This document shows, piece after piece, positions 23,401 to 34,355 of a stretch of 64,000 nt of DNA (positions are counted from its first letter, which is position 1; each line of letters begins with the position of its first letter). A program made the translations under genes and the position numbers. The notes under the pieces are model-generated. The model made no database searches. It saw only the letters and a list, made by a program, of their open reading frames with translations, and was not told the origin of the DNA. This DNA comes from Enoplolaimus lenunculus (lineage: Eukaryota; Nematoda; Enoplea; Enoplida; Thoracostomopsidae): assembly GCA_030248215.1 (NCBI GenBank), contig JASANG010002610.1, positions 151,521 to 215,520 on the forward strand, read 5' to 3'.

Positions 23401-25675
23401 CCTTTAAAATTACCAGTTATTTCCAATGCCACCACAGCCGTTTGGTTTTTGGTCCCGACACTGTAAGTCTTCCCATTTGACAAAATGTGGTCTTTGCAGC
23501 CAGTCCCAAGTTTCTTGGCCAATTAATCGTCCACCTTGAGCTAATTCTCGCACTAAGTTTGTATCCTTCACGCGTAACAGCGCCTCAAATAGACAAATTC
23601 TTACATAGTAAAATTGCAAAATATATCGTATGATGCCTAAGAAATAGGCCGATAGCGACATACTCTCTAAAAGCTTAAACTAACTTGATTTAAGCTTAAG
23701 CCAATCCACCGGTATTAAACTAACTTTTTAGATTAACTAAGCTAACCGATAGGTTTATGCTTAAACTCATTTAAAATCTTACATATTTTCAATTTAAGCT
23801 AAACTTATTGAACTCTTAGATACACGGCTGAACTGTTTACTTAATCTAAAAATAAGCTTACTTAAACTCGTGTTAAACTTAAAAACATGTTTGTTCAAGT
23901 AAAACTTAAAATTCTAGTTTAGTTAGTCCGTCCAGCCATTTAAGTTTTACTTGAACTGAAATTCAGGTTTAGTTAAGCTATAATTTAAGTTTAAGTTTTC
24001 AGAGAGTAACCTTGATTGGATGGGTTAAAAATTTTCAAGAGAGGCATACAAGGGTATCTGTTGACTTACAAGCAAGGCTGAAAATTTGCTGGGAGAGGCA
24101 AAATATTACCAGTGGGGTAAATCTTTCCTGCTCCCCCACCTCTTGGTTACGGGTTCGCTAATAGAGAGCATAGCAATCGTTGTTATGATTCAGAAATTAT
24201 TTAAATTCGAGTGATGATATGCTATCTTAGAACGGTTTGCTTAGGACGTACAGCGCTAAAAATGAAATATCACTAACCTCAACATCGAAACATCCAGGAA
24301 ACTCCAATACTTTCGACCGGTCGTTGTGATTGACAAGAATGAAATCAAGAGGATCAATGCTAAGTGACTTGAGAGATTCTTCTGAAATTGCCATAAAACA
24401 CGTGAGAGTTTTTTACTGGTCCGTAAACAGCAGAGACCAGGGGGGCTCAGGCCCTCCCTGTACAATTTTGCCCCACCCCTAGCTAATAGTCAACCTTGCT
24501 TGTAAGTCATCAAAACCCTTGTATGACCCTTCTAAAAAAATTTTAGCTCCCCTAGCAAGATGAGCTGGCTACGGACCTGCAGTTATAACTTAATTATTGG
24601 ACTCGATGGATTGTTTGCCTTTTCTAAGGATAGAAATGTTTTCAATATGGCCCATTCCTTTTCCGTCCGGTACCTTCGGGCACGACTGTGAAAACAGTTG
24701 CACAGGTTTGAAAAGGCAAACGTTTCATGCAGTCAATGTCGGTCCGTGGAAGACATGCGGCGGCATCGTACATAAATTGCTGTACTCAGCCGACGGAACA
24801 TTATCGATTAATTTATCACCAATTCGGCTTATGTGAAGATCAGGTGCGGAACGTTTTTCCTTGGGACTGCGATACAGTAAGTTTAAGCTTTTAATTACTT
24901 TTTGCTTTGGATTAGGCTTAAGCATTGGCTTAGGTATAAGCTTATTCTTGCATTTAGACTTAGGCTTAGGCTTGGGGTTAGGAATACGCTTATACTACTG
25001 TTACTGTACTGTTCTGTACGTCGGCTACTGATTCTTTGTATAGTAAAGAACTTACATTTCAAAACTTCAACTATTATTACACTGTAAATTCCAGTGAGTT
25101 GATTAATCCATCTTGCGAGTTGGTTATTTTTGAATTAATATCAGTAAACATTAACTCACACTGAGTTGAGTTGACTATGGATGAGCTGATTAATTAACTC
25201 AGAATGAATTGAATCAACTCAACATTTTGAGTTCTGATAATCCTAACTCATCCTGAGTGATTCAACTCATTTTGAGTTAAAATCAACTCACTGTAATTTA
25301 CAGTGTAATGACTTCAAAAAATTGATTCGTCATTTAGCACTTTGAAATTTATAGTTTGTTCAGTTCTACTGTTTACAACAACGCCAATCAGTGATCGTAT
25401 ATTTGTTTGGTTAATTTTTCCAATTTCCTATCTTAGCGTAATAATAAAAACAAATGTTTAAACTTGCTTAGGCATTCAGCTGCACCGTTTGGGATTAAAT
25501 AAAACTTTTTTGGCCAATTATTTTTTGGCGGAGGTGTTGTTTGAAGGCGCCGATTTATGCGGCCTCCAATCAAATGCGATGACCCGTGCCAACCGAAATT
25601 AAATTGAGCGTAAACAGTCGCTAGCGAAACATGTATCACCATACATATCCGTTGAGCATAATAATTAATAATCAT
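20443..25675 (-). CDS. Secreted cysteine-rich protein with calcium-loop-like motif, copy 1
   Basis: Paralogue of the gene at 37621-46103. Exons read on the minus strand: first exon about 25486-25675; 24278-24381; 23414-23583; 21506-21740; possible last exon 20443-20511. Middle exons have good GT/AG sites and matching phases (1, 0, 2, 0). Shared landmarks are KKFYLIP in exon 1, LEFPGCFDV in exon 2, NGCGGIGNN in exon 3, CVYCDVC and a DENKDGRPDFLD loop in exon 4. That loop fits the calcium-binding pattern DxDxDGxxDxxD of EF-hand, dockerin and thrombospondin type 3 repeats, with Asn at the second position. The first exon may itself be preceded by an acceptor (TTTTTCAG at the complement of about 25684-25691), so the start is unsure. 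Its donor is also unsure. Exon 20443-20511 encodes a short tail ending in TAA and is placed only by phase and a TTGTTCAG acceptor. Function unknown; likely exported. Confidence 0.65.
21053..21470 (-). mobile_element. Diverged family L element carrying an inserted hairpin
   Basis: CTCTTTCTCACTTGAATATTGT at the left end, a tRNA-like middle (21255-21310) and ACACTTGATAATCGTTTAACA on the right match the family L plan. Bases 21101-21252 are a separate fold-back insertion. Confidence 0.5.
21101..21252. mobile_element. Fold-back (hairpin) MITE
   Basis: The two arms, of about 66 bases each, are nearly perfect inverted repeats. They begin ATGCAACTTCCACAATAACA on the left, with the partner ending TGTTATCGTGAAAGTTGCAT on the right. 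The loop is only about 20 bases. It lies within a diverged family L copy. Confidence 0.75.
21741..23413. other. Intron of copy-1 gene (long)
   Basis: About 1.67 kb between exons 4 and 3. It holds the 47-bp tandem duplication and the phrase GAAAACTTATCGCTAACTGGTGATA, related to the start of repeat M. No coding sequence is seen. Confidence 0.5.
22669..22762. repeat. 47-bp perfect tandem duplication
   Basis: The unit starting GTAAGGTTTCAGAAACTTAG occurs at 22669-22715 and again, identically, at 22716-22762. It lies in the intron of copy-1 gene between 21740 and 23414. Confidence 0.9.
23661..24008. mobile_element. Palindromic MITE rich in TTAAGC/TTAAACT
   Basis: The ends TACTCTCTAAAAGCTTAAACT and the partner AGTTTAAGTTTTCAGAGAGTA (reads outward) are inverted. 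The interior is built of degenerate TTTAAGCTTAAACT words that can fold back. It lies in the intron between exons 3 and 2 of copy-1 gene. Confidence 0.65.
24022..24160 (+). repeat. Family K repeat, partial
   Basis: AAAATTTTCAAGAGAGGCATACAAGGG and GACTTACAAGCAAGGCTGAAAATT align with the family middle. Confidence 0.6.
24433..24582 (-). repeat. Family K repeat
   Basis: CAACCTTGCTTGTAAGTCATC, AAAATTTTAGCTCCCCTAGC and GATGAGCTGGCTACGGACCTG. It lies just upstream of exon 2 of copy-1 gene, in its first intron. Confidence 0.65.
24825..25024 (-). mobile_element. MITE family A
   Basis: It runs from a GGCTTATGTGAAGATCAGG end, through TTCCTTGGGACTGCGATACAG and two TTAGGC blocks, to ATACGCTTATACTACTGTTAC. 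The right end is worn. It lies in intron 1 of copy-1 gene. Confidence 0.7.
25080..25305 (+). mobile_element. Palindromic MITE family H
   Basis: It runs from CACTGTAAATTCCAGTGAG to CACTGTAATTTACAGTG, flanked by TA on both sides. The interior alternates TGAGTT and AACTCA. Confidence 0.8.
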
Positions 25676-25691
25676 AATTTCATCTGAAAAA

Positions 25692-26684
25692 TAATTATAA
25701 AATTGGTTGAATAACGCTTATAATCTGATTTGTACGTATCAGGGTTGTAACTCGATATCAGTATCCGTTATAGAAACGCCAGGAATTCTGTTACTTCAAT
25801 AATGTATATGATTAATTTTAAGTCAAGTATATATCGCACAATTTATCATTATTACAAATATGCTGCAATTGTGTTCAAAATAAAACAAAATTGGCGAAAT
25901 TAATCCAAACTCTTAATCAATTTAGGCGCATCAGCTATTTTTTATGCTGAAATTACAACGATTGTAAAGCAACGCCTGTTCCTAATAAAAATCGCTTAAA
26001 TTTTCAATATCTCATCTCAATGTGAAGCTATCATAGTTTATTAAAATCCCGTTAAGCGGTTCCGGTGATTCGCGTAGAACGAACAGACGGATACAGTTCC
26101 ATTTTCACCCCGGCGGAAAAATAGAAAAAGTTTCGTAGGAGTCTGCGCTTCCCTCAGGGTCGGACTTCGCTCTCATAAACACAAACTTCTGCAGTATTTT
26201 ATGATTCCTTGCAGGCTTAATTAGTATGGTTCAATAATTAAAACGAATAAAGACTAAAACGCCTACGTAATGTTTGTAAACAATTTAACACAGTTGGACT
26301 TAACTCGACAGGCTACTTCGAATGGATTATAATTTGTCTAACTCTTTAGCAAAAAATTTTTGAGTCGGGGGGATCTTGGTCCATGGAACGTTTATAAAAA
26401 TAAATTTTTCACCAAACATTTTTGGGCAAACATCGGCTGGACGAACACCGAAAAGTCCCTGAAATTAGCCTACTTTTTCCGCAGGGGCAAGTTTGAAAAC
26501 CAATAAATTACACGCTGAAAGTCATGCTTACACCAAGTAACTTTTTGCAAAGGTGGGTGATTGATACTAAAACCAAAAAAGTTTCAATAGCCAACATACT
26601 GAAGTCAAAAAGATTCAGTGTGCTGTCTAGTGAAACTTACTGTACGGCAATTTATTAGCTAAACAACGCATAGTTCACTGCCAC
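25692..26684. other. Gene-free stretch
   Basis: AT-rich. A more GC-rich patch at 26045-26160 contains GATTCGCGTAGAACGAACAGA and may be a repeat relic. No gene is supported. Confidence 0.4.
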
Positions 26685-26985
26685 AGCTCGCGAAATAAAT
26701 TAAATTATTCATAATTATACATTGCTAGCTGATAGCTGTCTGCATTAAGATTGAAAATCGGTAAGTTCTAAAAACTGTAATTTAAGTAAAAGAACCAAAC
26801 CCCCAAACAGTCAAAAAAATTCGAATCAACCAAGCTCGCGAAATAAATTAAATCATTCATAATTACATTGCTAGCTGATAGCTGTCTGCATTAAGATTGA
26901 AAATCGGTAAGTTCTAAAAACTTTAATTTAAATAAAAGAACCAAACCCGCAAACAGTCAAAAAAAATCGAATCAATCAAAAACCC
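26685..26985. repeat. 148-bp tandem duplication
   Basis: The unit beginning AGCTCGCGAAATAAATTAAA at 26685 recurs at 26833 with a handful of differences, including GCTAGCTGATAGCTGTCTGC. Confidence 0.85.
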
Positions 26986-27635
26986 AACGATCAAAAAAGC
27001 AATAAAATAATAATGTTTGTCAAAGTTTGAAGGTCACTTTAAATCGGCACGTACTTTGCTGTAGTGGATGTGCTCTGAGAATACCTAATTTAGCCTAAGG
27101 TACAGTGTTGACCCAAAAAATTGTTACAACGTCAAACTGAAGCACCCCCCTCGCGTTTAATATGGCAAGTTGTAAATAATGTATACATAAACTCATATAT
27201 ACTGTAACATACAACGAAAAATAATACGCATAATAATAATAATATAAATTTCTTTCGCATCTATTTCAGTTTATACTGCAGAATTGCAATTGATCACATC
27301 TGAAACATATACGCACCAATTGCATGCAGTGGCGTTCTGAGAGGGGGAACAAGGGTGCCCCTTTAATATTAAGGCCTTATTAGCTCATAGAAGGATATTG
27401 CCATATCGAAGAACAATTGGCGATATCGCGATTTATTTTGGAAGCCAATATTTTGTTGATTTTCGGTGCCGGTTCCCAGCAATCCAAGAAGATCTAGCAC
27501 GCCACTACGGTATATACGCGAATTTCACGTGCGCGGTCTGTACATATATTTTAAATATACTTGTATATACAAAAATGCGATTTCATAAGATTTTTACTAT
27601 TAATATCAGTAGTACGTCTAACGAAGTAATGATCG
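26986..27635. other. Gene-free stretch
   Basis: AT-rich spacer. GCAGTGGCGTTCTGAGAGGGG near 27327 resembles the terminus of a DNA transposon, but no partner end was found. Confidence 0.35.
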
Positions 27636-27639
27636 GACC

Positions 27640-28011
27640 AGAGACGCAACCGGATCCAGAGGGGGCTGGCGGTGAGTTGGGCGGACGCCCGCCGCCACAT
27701 ACTTTTTTGCGAAAAAATGGTAAGGCCGTTGCAGTTTTTCTCTCTTAGAAGATTGGTACATATATAGCATTCAGTAAAAGTTACATGCCCCCGTCAGAAA
27801 TTTCCGGATCCGCCGCTGACCAGCCGGGCCAAAGCAGCCACGCCCATACCCCCATTTGGGGGTCACCAGCCCAAAGAGGTGCTCCCGCCCAAAACAAGAT
27901 TTTAAACAAAATATTTGAAAATTATTTTGATCATCGCAGGGGGCCCTCACCCCGGAATTTTGGTGGGCCCCACCCGAGCCGGCTGCGGGACTGCAGACCA
28001 GAGACGCATTC
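27640..28011. mobile_element. GC-rich block flanked by a 13-bp direct repeat
   Basis: GACCAGAGACGCA occurs at 27640-27652 and at 27999-28011. The 346 bases between are clearly richer in G and C than the surroundings. The direct repeat looks like a target duplication from retroposition, but no poly(A) tract or known family is visible. Frames in it (27398-27748, 27785-28090) are regarded as shadows. Confidence 0.45.
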
Positions 28012-28390
28012 AAACTATAGTGTTAATGTTGAAATTAGTTTTGGTCTCATAATCATCATGGTCCCGACCTTTAGACACCTGCAGGATTAGAAGATGTACG
28101 ATTAATAACCGATCTGAGGATCATGTACAAGAAAAACGACTCAATTTCCAAAGTTTACTAACAATCTCTTGCACATCCAAAAATATTGCAAACAAATGCA
28201 GTTAAATTTGAAATCTGTCCAAAACGCGTTGGAGGCTAGTTAAATTGACCTTCAGAGGACTGTAAATTGCAGTCTCAGTAGGGAACTGGCTAATACTGCC
28301 AAAAAATGCCCAACATTCAGGATCAAGTGTGACTATCGACAGTAGAACGTAAAAGTAAGTTTGGAAACGATTGCTGATGAAAAAGACTTT

Positions 28391-28530
28391 GGCCCATGTA
28401 TTGAACAGGGCCGGATGGTTTTTCGAAGGGGCTATAATAGAGTCAGTTTAAGCTTTTGCCTATTTTTTGCTTAGGCTTAGGCTTAGGCTTAGGAATATGC
28501 TTATACTAGTGTACCGGCCCTGTAATACAT
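28391..28530 (-). mobile_element. MITE family A, short subfamily
   Basis: GGCCCATGTATTGAACAGGGCCGG at the left and CCGGCCCTGTAATACATGG at the right are inverted repeats, with one TTAGGC block and GGGGCTATAATAGAGTCAG between them. Confidence 0.8.
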
Positions 28531-28863
28531 GGATCAAGACATTGGTATCTTACACGGCGCAAAATATCCCGTGTTTATTACGCTCGAAAATGTTTATATA
28601 CTTCAAACGCTTTAGAATTTAAGTCAAAACTACCAACACGGTTTCTATTTTTCTATATGCCGCCGTCCAAGACGTAATTCAGCCCAATTCCGATTAAATA
28701 ACCAGTCAGAAAACGCGCAGCTTCTTCAGGCATAATTCCTCCTTGGGCTAGCCCAAGTCGTAACTCCGCTTTCAGTTAGGCCAATTCGGAATTGGGCTGC
28801 ATTACTTCTTTTGCTGCGAAGTTTATATCATGAAGAACGAGAATACATTTGTATAGGCGAATG

Positions 28864-29462
28864 GCAGGGTACAACCGGAGGTTACTTAAAACCATCGCAG
28901 CAGAAGCCAGAGGTTAATAAGTTTTGCCGGAACCAAGGCCGGATGTGAAACAAAAAATAGACAAAATGATATCGTATTTTGCTATCGTTAACAATAATCA
29001 GACAAATTCTGACAAAAATTGGTTTTTAACCTTCCTTTTTCACAAATCTCCGAAATTATATAAAGTGTTCAAAATTGCTCTCAAGCTGCAAATATAGTCA
29101 CTCGACTGCCCAGCTTTTATCAAAACACAATAAATTTTGTCACTAAAGTTGCCGAAATTAGAGCCAGAGGTCTATTTTCTTCCGAAGTTCGGCCCATGTA
29201 AAGATCAGGGGCGGAGACATTTTTTGTGGGACTGCAATAGAGTAAGCTTAAGCTTTAGACTATTTTTTTGCTTGGCTTAGGCTTAGGCTTAGGCATAGGC
29301 TTAGGAATATGCTCATTCTTACAGGCTTAGGAATATGCTCATTCTTACATTTAGGTTTTGGCTTAGGCTTAGGCTTAGGAATATGCTTATAATACTGTTC
29401 CACCCCTGTTGTTTACATTGGTCCGAAAATTGAACTGGAAGCAGACCTCCGGCTGTACCTTG
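28864..29462 (+). mobile_element. hAT-like MITE family F, interrupted
   Basis: It starts CAGGGTACAACCGGAGGTTAC and ends CAGACCTCCGGCTGTACCTTG, a good inverted pair. A family A MITE (29191-29424) is inserted near its right end. Confidence 0.7.
29191..29424 (-). mobile_element. MITE family A nested in family F
   Basis: It runs from GGCCCATGTAAAGATCAGGG to CCCTGTTGTTTACATTGGTCC. Flanks CGAAGTTC and CGAAAATT are weakly alike. A GGCTTAGGAATATGCTCATTCTTACA segment is tandemly repeated, making this copy longer. Confidence 0.8.
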
Positions 29463-29611
29463 GCAATTACCATTATAAATTAAACCAATTAAGCAAACGT
29501 TTCAGCAAAACTTCATTTATTCGCTTAGAGCATTATCTTAACAATCCAATTTGAAGCCACAAATCTGACACGGAACGGTGTCGCAGCTTAAAATACAACT
29601 TTAAAATTTCT

Positions 29612-29787
29612 TGGTCCATAAAAGTCAGCGACGGAACGTTGTTCTACGGGACTGCAATCGAGTAAGCATAAGCTTTGGACTATTTTTTTGCTTAAGCTTG
29701 GGCGTAGGTAAAAGCTCATTCGTACGCTTAGTCTTAGCTTTAATTTTAGGAATATGTTTATGCTACTGTAACGGCCCTACGTTTGTC
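29612..29787 (-). mobile_element. MITE family A, diverged
   Basis: GGTCCATAAAAGTCAGCGACGG, GTTCTACGGGACTGCAATCG and TAGGAATATGTTTATGCTACTG match the family; the hexamers are degenerate. Confidence 0.7.
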
Positions 29788-29933
29788 AATTTCTTACATC
29801 CAAACATGATAAATGATAAAACCTGAATACGGATTCGAAGAGTCGCTAAACGTTGCAGAAACGTTTAGTCTCTAAAATCTGCGTGATTCTATATGAACAG
29901 TAATATTATCTTCAATATAAAAACAGATCTTGA

Positions 29934-30004
29934 TATATACATATAATATATATAATATATATAATATATATATATTTATATATAAATATATATATAATAT
30001 ATAT
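29934..30004. repeat. (TA)n microsatellite
   Basis: About 70 bases of TATATA/TATAA simple repeat. Confidence 0.9.
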
Positions 30005-30504
30005 TACTTCTATGTTTAACTCTTTACATTCATATTATTGTTGCCTACTCTACTAACGTCGTTGTGAAATTGTTTTTCTAACTTTTGTTTCAACGTCTAA
30101 AATATAAACATTTATATGCAAAAAGACGGGCCCCCGTGAAATTGTTGTTAATCACGTTCGCATATCAAACACAAACATGATTATGAACTTAGGGGGCGAA
30201 TTTCAAAAAAAATTTGTTCAGAAACGAACGATGTAGGCCGATTTTAAATCGCAAGCAGACGTGTCGTTGAAGTTTTATTGCAGTTTTGCAACTTTTGTTC
30301 GGATAGAAGTGCAATAGTGTTATTTGCAGAAAAAGCTCATTCGTGCCTATAACCATTAGCTTCAACTGAACTTATATGGTGCACCTAACTGGCCAACGAT
30401 AGGACGAAATGTAAAAAAATAGTCATTTTAGATAATTTGAACGTTGCTTATGATGAGAATTGAATACAAACGTGTTACTTAAGCCAACAGTGTATGATGG
30501 AGAG

Positions 30505-31356
30505 CAGGGTTGTTTTTTCCAGAAAAAAATTATGACCGGAAAAAATGATTTTTTTCCATTTTTTCCGGATAAAAATGGACACAAAATTTATTCTTTGACT
30601 GAGTGATCGGCTAGCCCACCATTAGCCGTCGTTTGTCCAAAAATGCTTGCATTTTGAAAGTTTTTGCATATTTGAGCTTCTGATGACATCCTCTAATCAT
30701 TCCATGCCCAAATCGGAATTTTTGGAAAAATTCGATTTTTAAGGCTACAAGTTCAGCCCCCTGGAATGCAAAATTTTTTCGATAAGTTGGATAAATTATG
30801 TATCACTGACTCGTTAGGCAGACGTCTGACTAGAAAATATTTAGCAATATTCGTCTTAACTTCGCAACCTGTGTCAAATGGTATATAATTTGCATAATTT
30901 TTCGACAAAAACATTTTGAGTTTAGTGGAGGAACTTGGGTCCTTACAATTCGAATTTTTTAAAAATTTAAGTTTTGGTCATCGGAACATCACAAACTCAC
31001 ACTGTCGACGAATCCTGGTGAATGAACCGAACAAGTTGCATATGTAGTTTTACATTGAATCTCGTGGCAAAGTTTCAATTCTGAAATTCACTTATATATT
31101 CATATGCTGCAATTTTCGCGTTTTTCGGACATACAATGTGTCCTGGTGGATATATACAGGCGGTCACTGTATTAAATGTGTTGCATAAAAATTAATTGCA
31201 TGTCATCTAAAAACGTTATTTTATACCATATTAAGTTGCAAATTATATTTAAGAATGGTTTAATATTCTTCCGTTTTTTCCGTTTTTTCCACCCCCCTAC
31301 TCGGAAAAAATGGAAAAAAACCATTTTTCCGGTATTTTTTCCGGCCAACAACCATG
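30505..31356. mobile_element. hAT-like non-autonomous element (family J), 852 bp
   Basis: It starts CAGGGTTGTTTTTTCCAG and ends with the partner CCGGCCAACAACCATG; subterminal regions repeat CCGGAAAAAATGG in both orientations. Flanks ATGGAGAG and ATGAAGAG match at 7 of 8. No transposase frame is visible inside. Confidence 0.7.
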
Positions 31357-31740
31357 ATGAAGAGTATGACACTTCTTCATTTATACATTCGAGTGCTGTA
31401 ACGTTACGGGGTACTAGAGTTACGATACCCCCCTCCATGATCGAGCAGGGGGTAGACCCCAATCGACGACACGCTTCAATCGTAATGGGCCTTTATTTAA
31501 GTGTAGGCGGTACCCCCTCCTCAATCAGGGGGGTAACATAAAATATAATCAGCGTGATAGGTACTACACCGCTCTAACATGTGATTCGGGTCGAGTGTCT
31601 ACACGTATCATACACTTTTGGCTAAACCAAACCTATTTCTTTCCCAAACTGGCCATCTTCAGCTATGAAAGTCATACAAGCCAATAATCGTTAATCTGAG
31701 TTTGTCCTTGCCCTGCACCACGGGCCGCGCCGAATAACCC
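31357..31740. other. Gene-free stretch
   Basis: CCCCCTC/GAGGGGG-type inverted words at about 31420-31530 (TACCCCCCTCCATGATCGAG, CAATCAGGGGGGTAACAT) hint at a small palindromic element, but its ends are unclear. Confidence 0.3.
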
Positions 31741-31744
31741 CGGA

Positions 31745-31920
31745 CCTTACTACTTGCCGTCCGACCCGTAGCCAGTAGGGGATCCGGGCGGCCAGCCAGT
31801 TGCCAGAATTTTGGGTCCCTCTCTAGAAAATTATCAACCTTGCTTGCAAGTCATCGAAAACCATTGCATGATTCTCCTGAAAAATGTTTAGCCACCTAGC
31901 AAGGTGAGCTGTCTACGGAC
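31745..31920 (-). repeat. Family K repeat
   Basis: CCCGTAGCCAGTAGGGG, CAACCTTGCTTGCAAGTCATCG, AAAAATGTTTAGCC and CAAGGTGAGCTGTCTACGGACC. Confidence 0.65.
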
Positions 31921-32319
31921 CTGAGGGTACCGGTACCGTAGCAATAGGACCGTCGGTCACGACTGAAAGTCAACCATACGCTCTGAATCATTGTTCTGTA
32001 CTGAATGATAGCAGGTTTTACACTTTTAGTTGATACCCCAGTACATTTGTTGGTCAAGGAATAATAATATCAATCAAGATTTCTCAGTAGACGCAAATAC
32101 CGTTGTCGCCGAATTTTCGTTCACAAAATTTTGCTGCGTACCCTTTAGAAAGCAATGGAGTAAAATATTAATCAACATAATATTCATTCATCTCGTCTGA
32201 CAAGTAAGCGTCGGACTGAAACTTGATTGAAGCGATCACTAGACTGAACCAGTTTTGACAAAATTTCGGGCCACTTTTGATGGCGTCGACAACCACTATT
32301 ATACAGGTATACTCTACCA

Positions 32320-32521
32320 GGTCCATGTATAGAACGGGGCCGGAACAGTAGTATAAGCATATTCCTAAGCCTAAGCCGAAGCCTAAGCGTATGGATGAGC
32401 CTATTCCTAAACCTAAACCTAAGCCTAAGCCTAAACCTAAGCAAAAAAATTGTCTAAAGTTCAAACTGACTCTATTATAGCCCGTCCGGAAAACGATCCG
32501 GTCCTGTTCTATACATGTGTC
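32320..32521 (+). mobile_element. MITE family A, GGCCGG subfamily
   Basis: It runs from GGTCCATGTATAGAACGGGG to CGGTCCTGTTCTATACATGTG. Two CCTAAG blocks flank CGTATGGATGAGCCTATTCC. Flanks CTCTACCA and CTAAACCA match at 6 of 8. Confidence 0.8.
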
Positions 32522-32874
32522 CTAAACCAAATTAGAAACCTGTTCACACAGACCCAAACAGTACTGAGTATAAAACAATCATAATCACTTTTTCTATCGA
32601 AAATTATACGCTTTATAACAGTCTAATATAATGTCACAGTTATAAAGAATACGACTTATGCAGTTCGCTGTTGTTTGATTTAATAAGAAATCACAAACTC
32701 AAAAATCGCAGCGATTGTACAAAAGCTATAGGCATTGAGTGAATACAGCAGTTCGAATGTAAAGCAAGCATTCAGTGACAAGCGCTATATTTGCTGAAAA
32801 TATGCTGTCGATGATTTCTATAAGGGAGCGTATAAAATAGCAACTGTTTAGCGTTTAAAGTTTGAAATAAAACT
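32522..32874. other. Gene-free stretch
   Basis: AT-rich spacer with nothing recognised. Confidence 0.4.
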
Positions 32875-33054
32875 GGCCAAAGTTAGTTTAAGGGGCGTCC
32901 AGGTTTCTGGTGGGTCTATAAAAGAGTAGGTTTAGATTCTAGATTACATTGTTTTGCTTAGACTTAGGCTTACGAACTCATTTTTGCAACGCTTAGACTT
33001 AGGCTTGGGCGTAGGAATACGCTTAATCTACTGTCCCTCAAAGTACCATTGGCC
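32875..33054 (-). mobile_element. MITE family B
   Basis: It runs from GGCCAAAGTTAGTTTAAGGG to CCCTCAAAGTACCATTGGCC. Flanks ATAAAACT and ATAAACTT match at 7 of 8. Two TTAGGC blocks are degenerate. Confidence 0.8.
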
Positions 33055-33502
33055 ATAAACTTATACTCATTTGAGCAAAAAGATTGGAGTATTTGGCATG
33101 TGTCGAATTTTTGAAAAATTAAAATTTGGGTGCAGAATAATCGAGAGATTTGAAGATGCTCAAATCCTTTAAAATTTTATAAGCCGGAGACAATTTTTGA
33201 ACAAACGTCGGAGGGTGTGGGGGTAAAAACAAAAATGACCCGAAAGATATAAAGCATAACTAGTGAGATGTAAGCAAATTGTCAATTTTTGCAGCAGGCG
33301 GAAAAGTTAACGCAACAGTGCCTAAGCTAACGAAGAATGCAAATATTTTTTAGCTCGGTGCCTAAAACACAAATTTATTAACCAAAAACTCAGACAAAGG
33401 TAGAAATTTCAGATCGATGGTGTGGCAAAACTGCTGTTAAAGTGGTTTAGTTTACGCTAATGATTTTTGGCTAACCAGATGGATAGGGCTGGATCTAAAA
33501 GC

Positions 33503-33860
33503 GTAGTGACCCGAAAAAGGGGGTAATAAGAGGGGTTGGGTCCCTATTTTGAGTCCCAATAAATAGGAGTCCGTATCCGTAATAAGAGTCCGTAAGCGGA
33601 TAGAGTCCCTAAACCTTAATTAGAGTATATAATTGTCAATTATCCCTGATTGCAGCGAATAGATCACTCCAGCACCCAATACCGCTGAGTTCGAAACTTT
33701 GAAACATACTTAGTTTTGAAAGCACATTCTTAAGTAAAACCTTGCATTATCGCTCAAGGTTTTGATGCAAGATGTCAATTATCCCTGATTGTAGCGCATA
33801 AATGACTCCAAGATTAAATACTTTAATATCAGTCCCCCTCTTATTCGGGTCATTACAGTA
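33503..33860 (+). mobile_element. MITE family G
   Basis: It starts GTAGTGACCCGAAAAAGGGG and ends CTTATTCGGGTCATTACAGTA. It carries CTTGCATTATCGCTCAAGG and a duplicated TGTCAATTATCCCTGATTG segment. Confidence 0.8.
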
Positions 33861-34355
33861 TAGGAGTGCGCTCTCTCGCTAGAAACTTTTTTATTATAAA
33901 ATTGTAAGTGGTAAGCTCTACCTTGCAAATTTTCACTTTTATGCCACCAAAATTGCGCGTTGCTTCTTGCTCATTAGGCTTCTTCCACCTTATATTGCTC
34001 GCACCCCCGTCGGAAAACTTTTTATGAAAAAAATTGTCAGGTAAAACTTACAAATATTTGGTGTTTGTGCCATGAAACATTTGGTTTGGCTGGTTGGTCG
34101 TTCCGTTCACGACGTTTTTTCTCAATGTCAGGTTCGTACATAGATTCCACGTATAGGTTGTCATTGCTCAAAGAACAAAGTGCAGAAAATGCTTATACTT
34201 GACCCTTAAACTTGGCATTCTGGCGTATAACACAGTCCTGCCCAACGTCACAGATTTCAACACTCTGTTAATCGAAGTTCAATATCTCACGAGCTCGTTA
34301 AGGTAGTTTCATTTTCTGTGATACCCTCGTAAAAAGTTAATAACATGAAAAAATT
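33861..34355. other. Gene-free stretch
   Basis: Nothing recognised. Confidence 0.4.

Noticed and set aside
27398-28090. Open frames of 101-116 codons in the GC-rich block
   Set aside because: Frames overlap on both strands as expected from GC-rich DNA with few stops; no domain is recognisable.
29934-30004. TA-rich tract as a replication origin or CRISPR-like array
   Set aside because: It is a simple dinucleotide repeat; no spaced repeats or associated genes are present.
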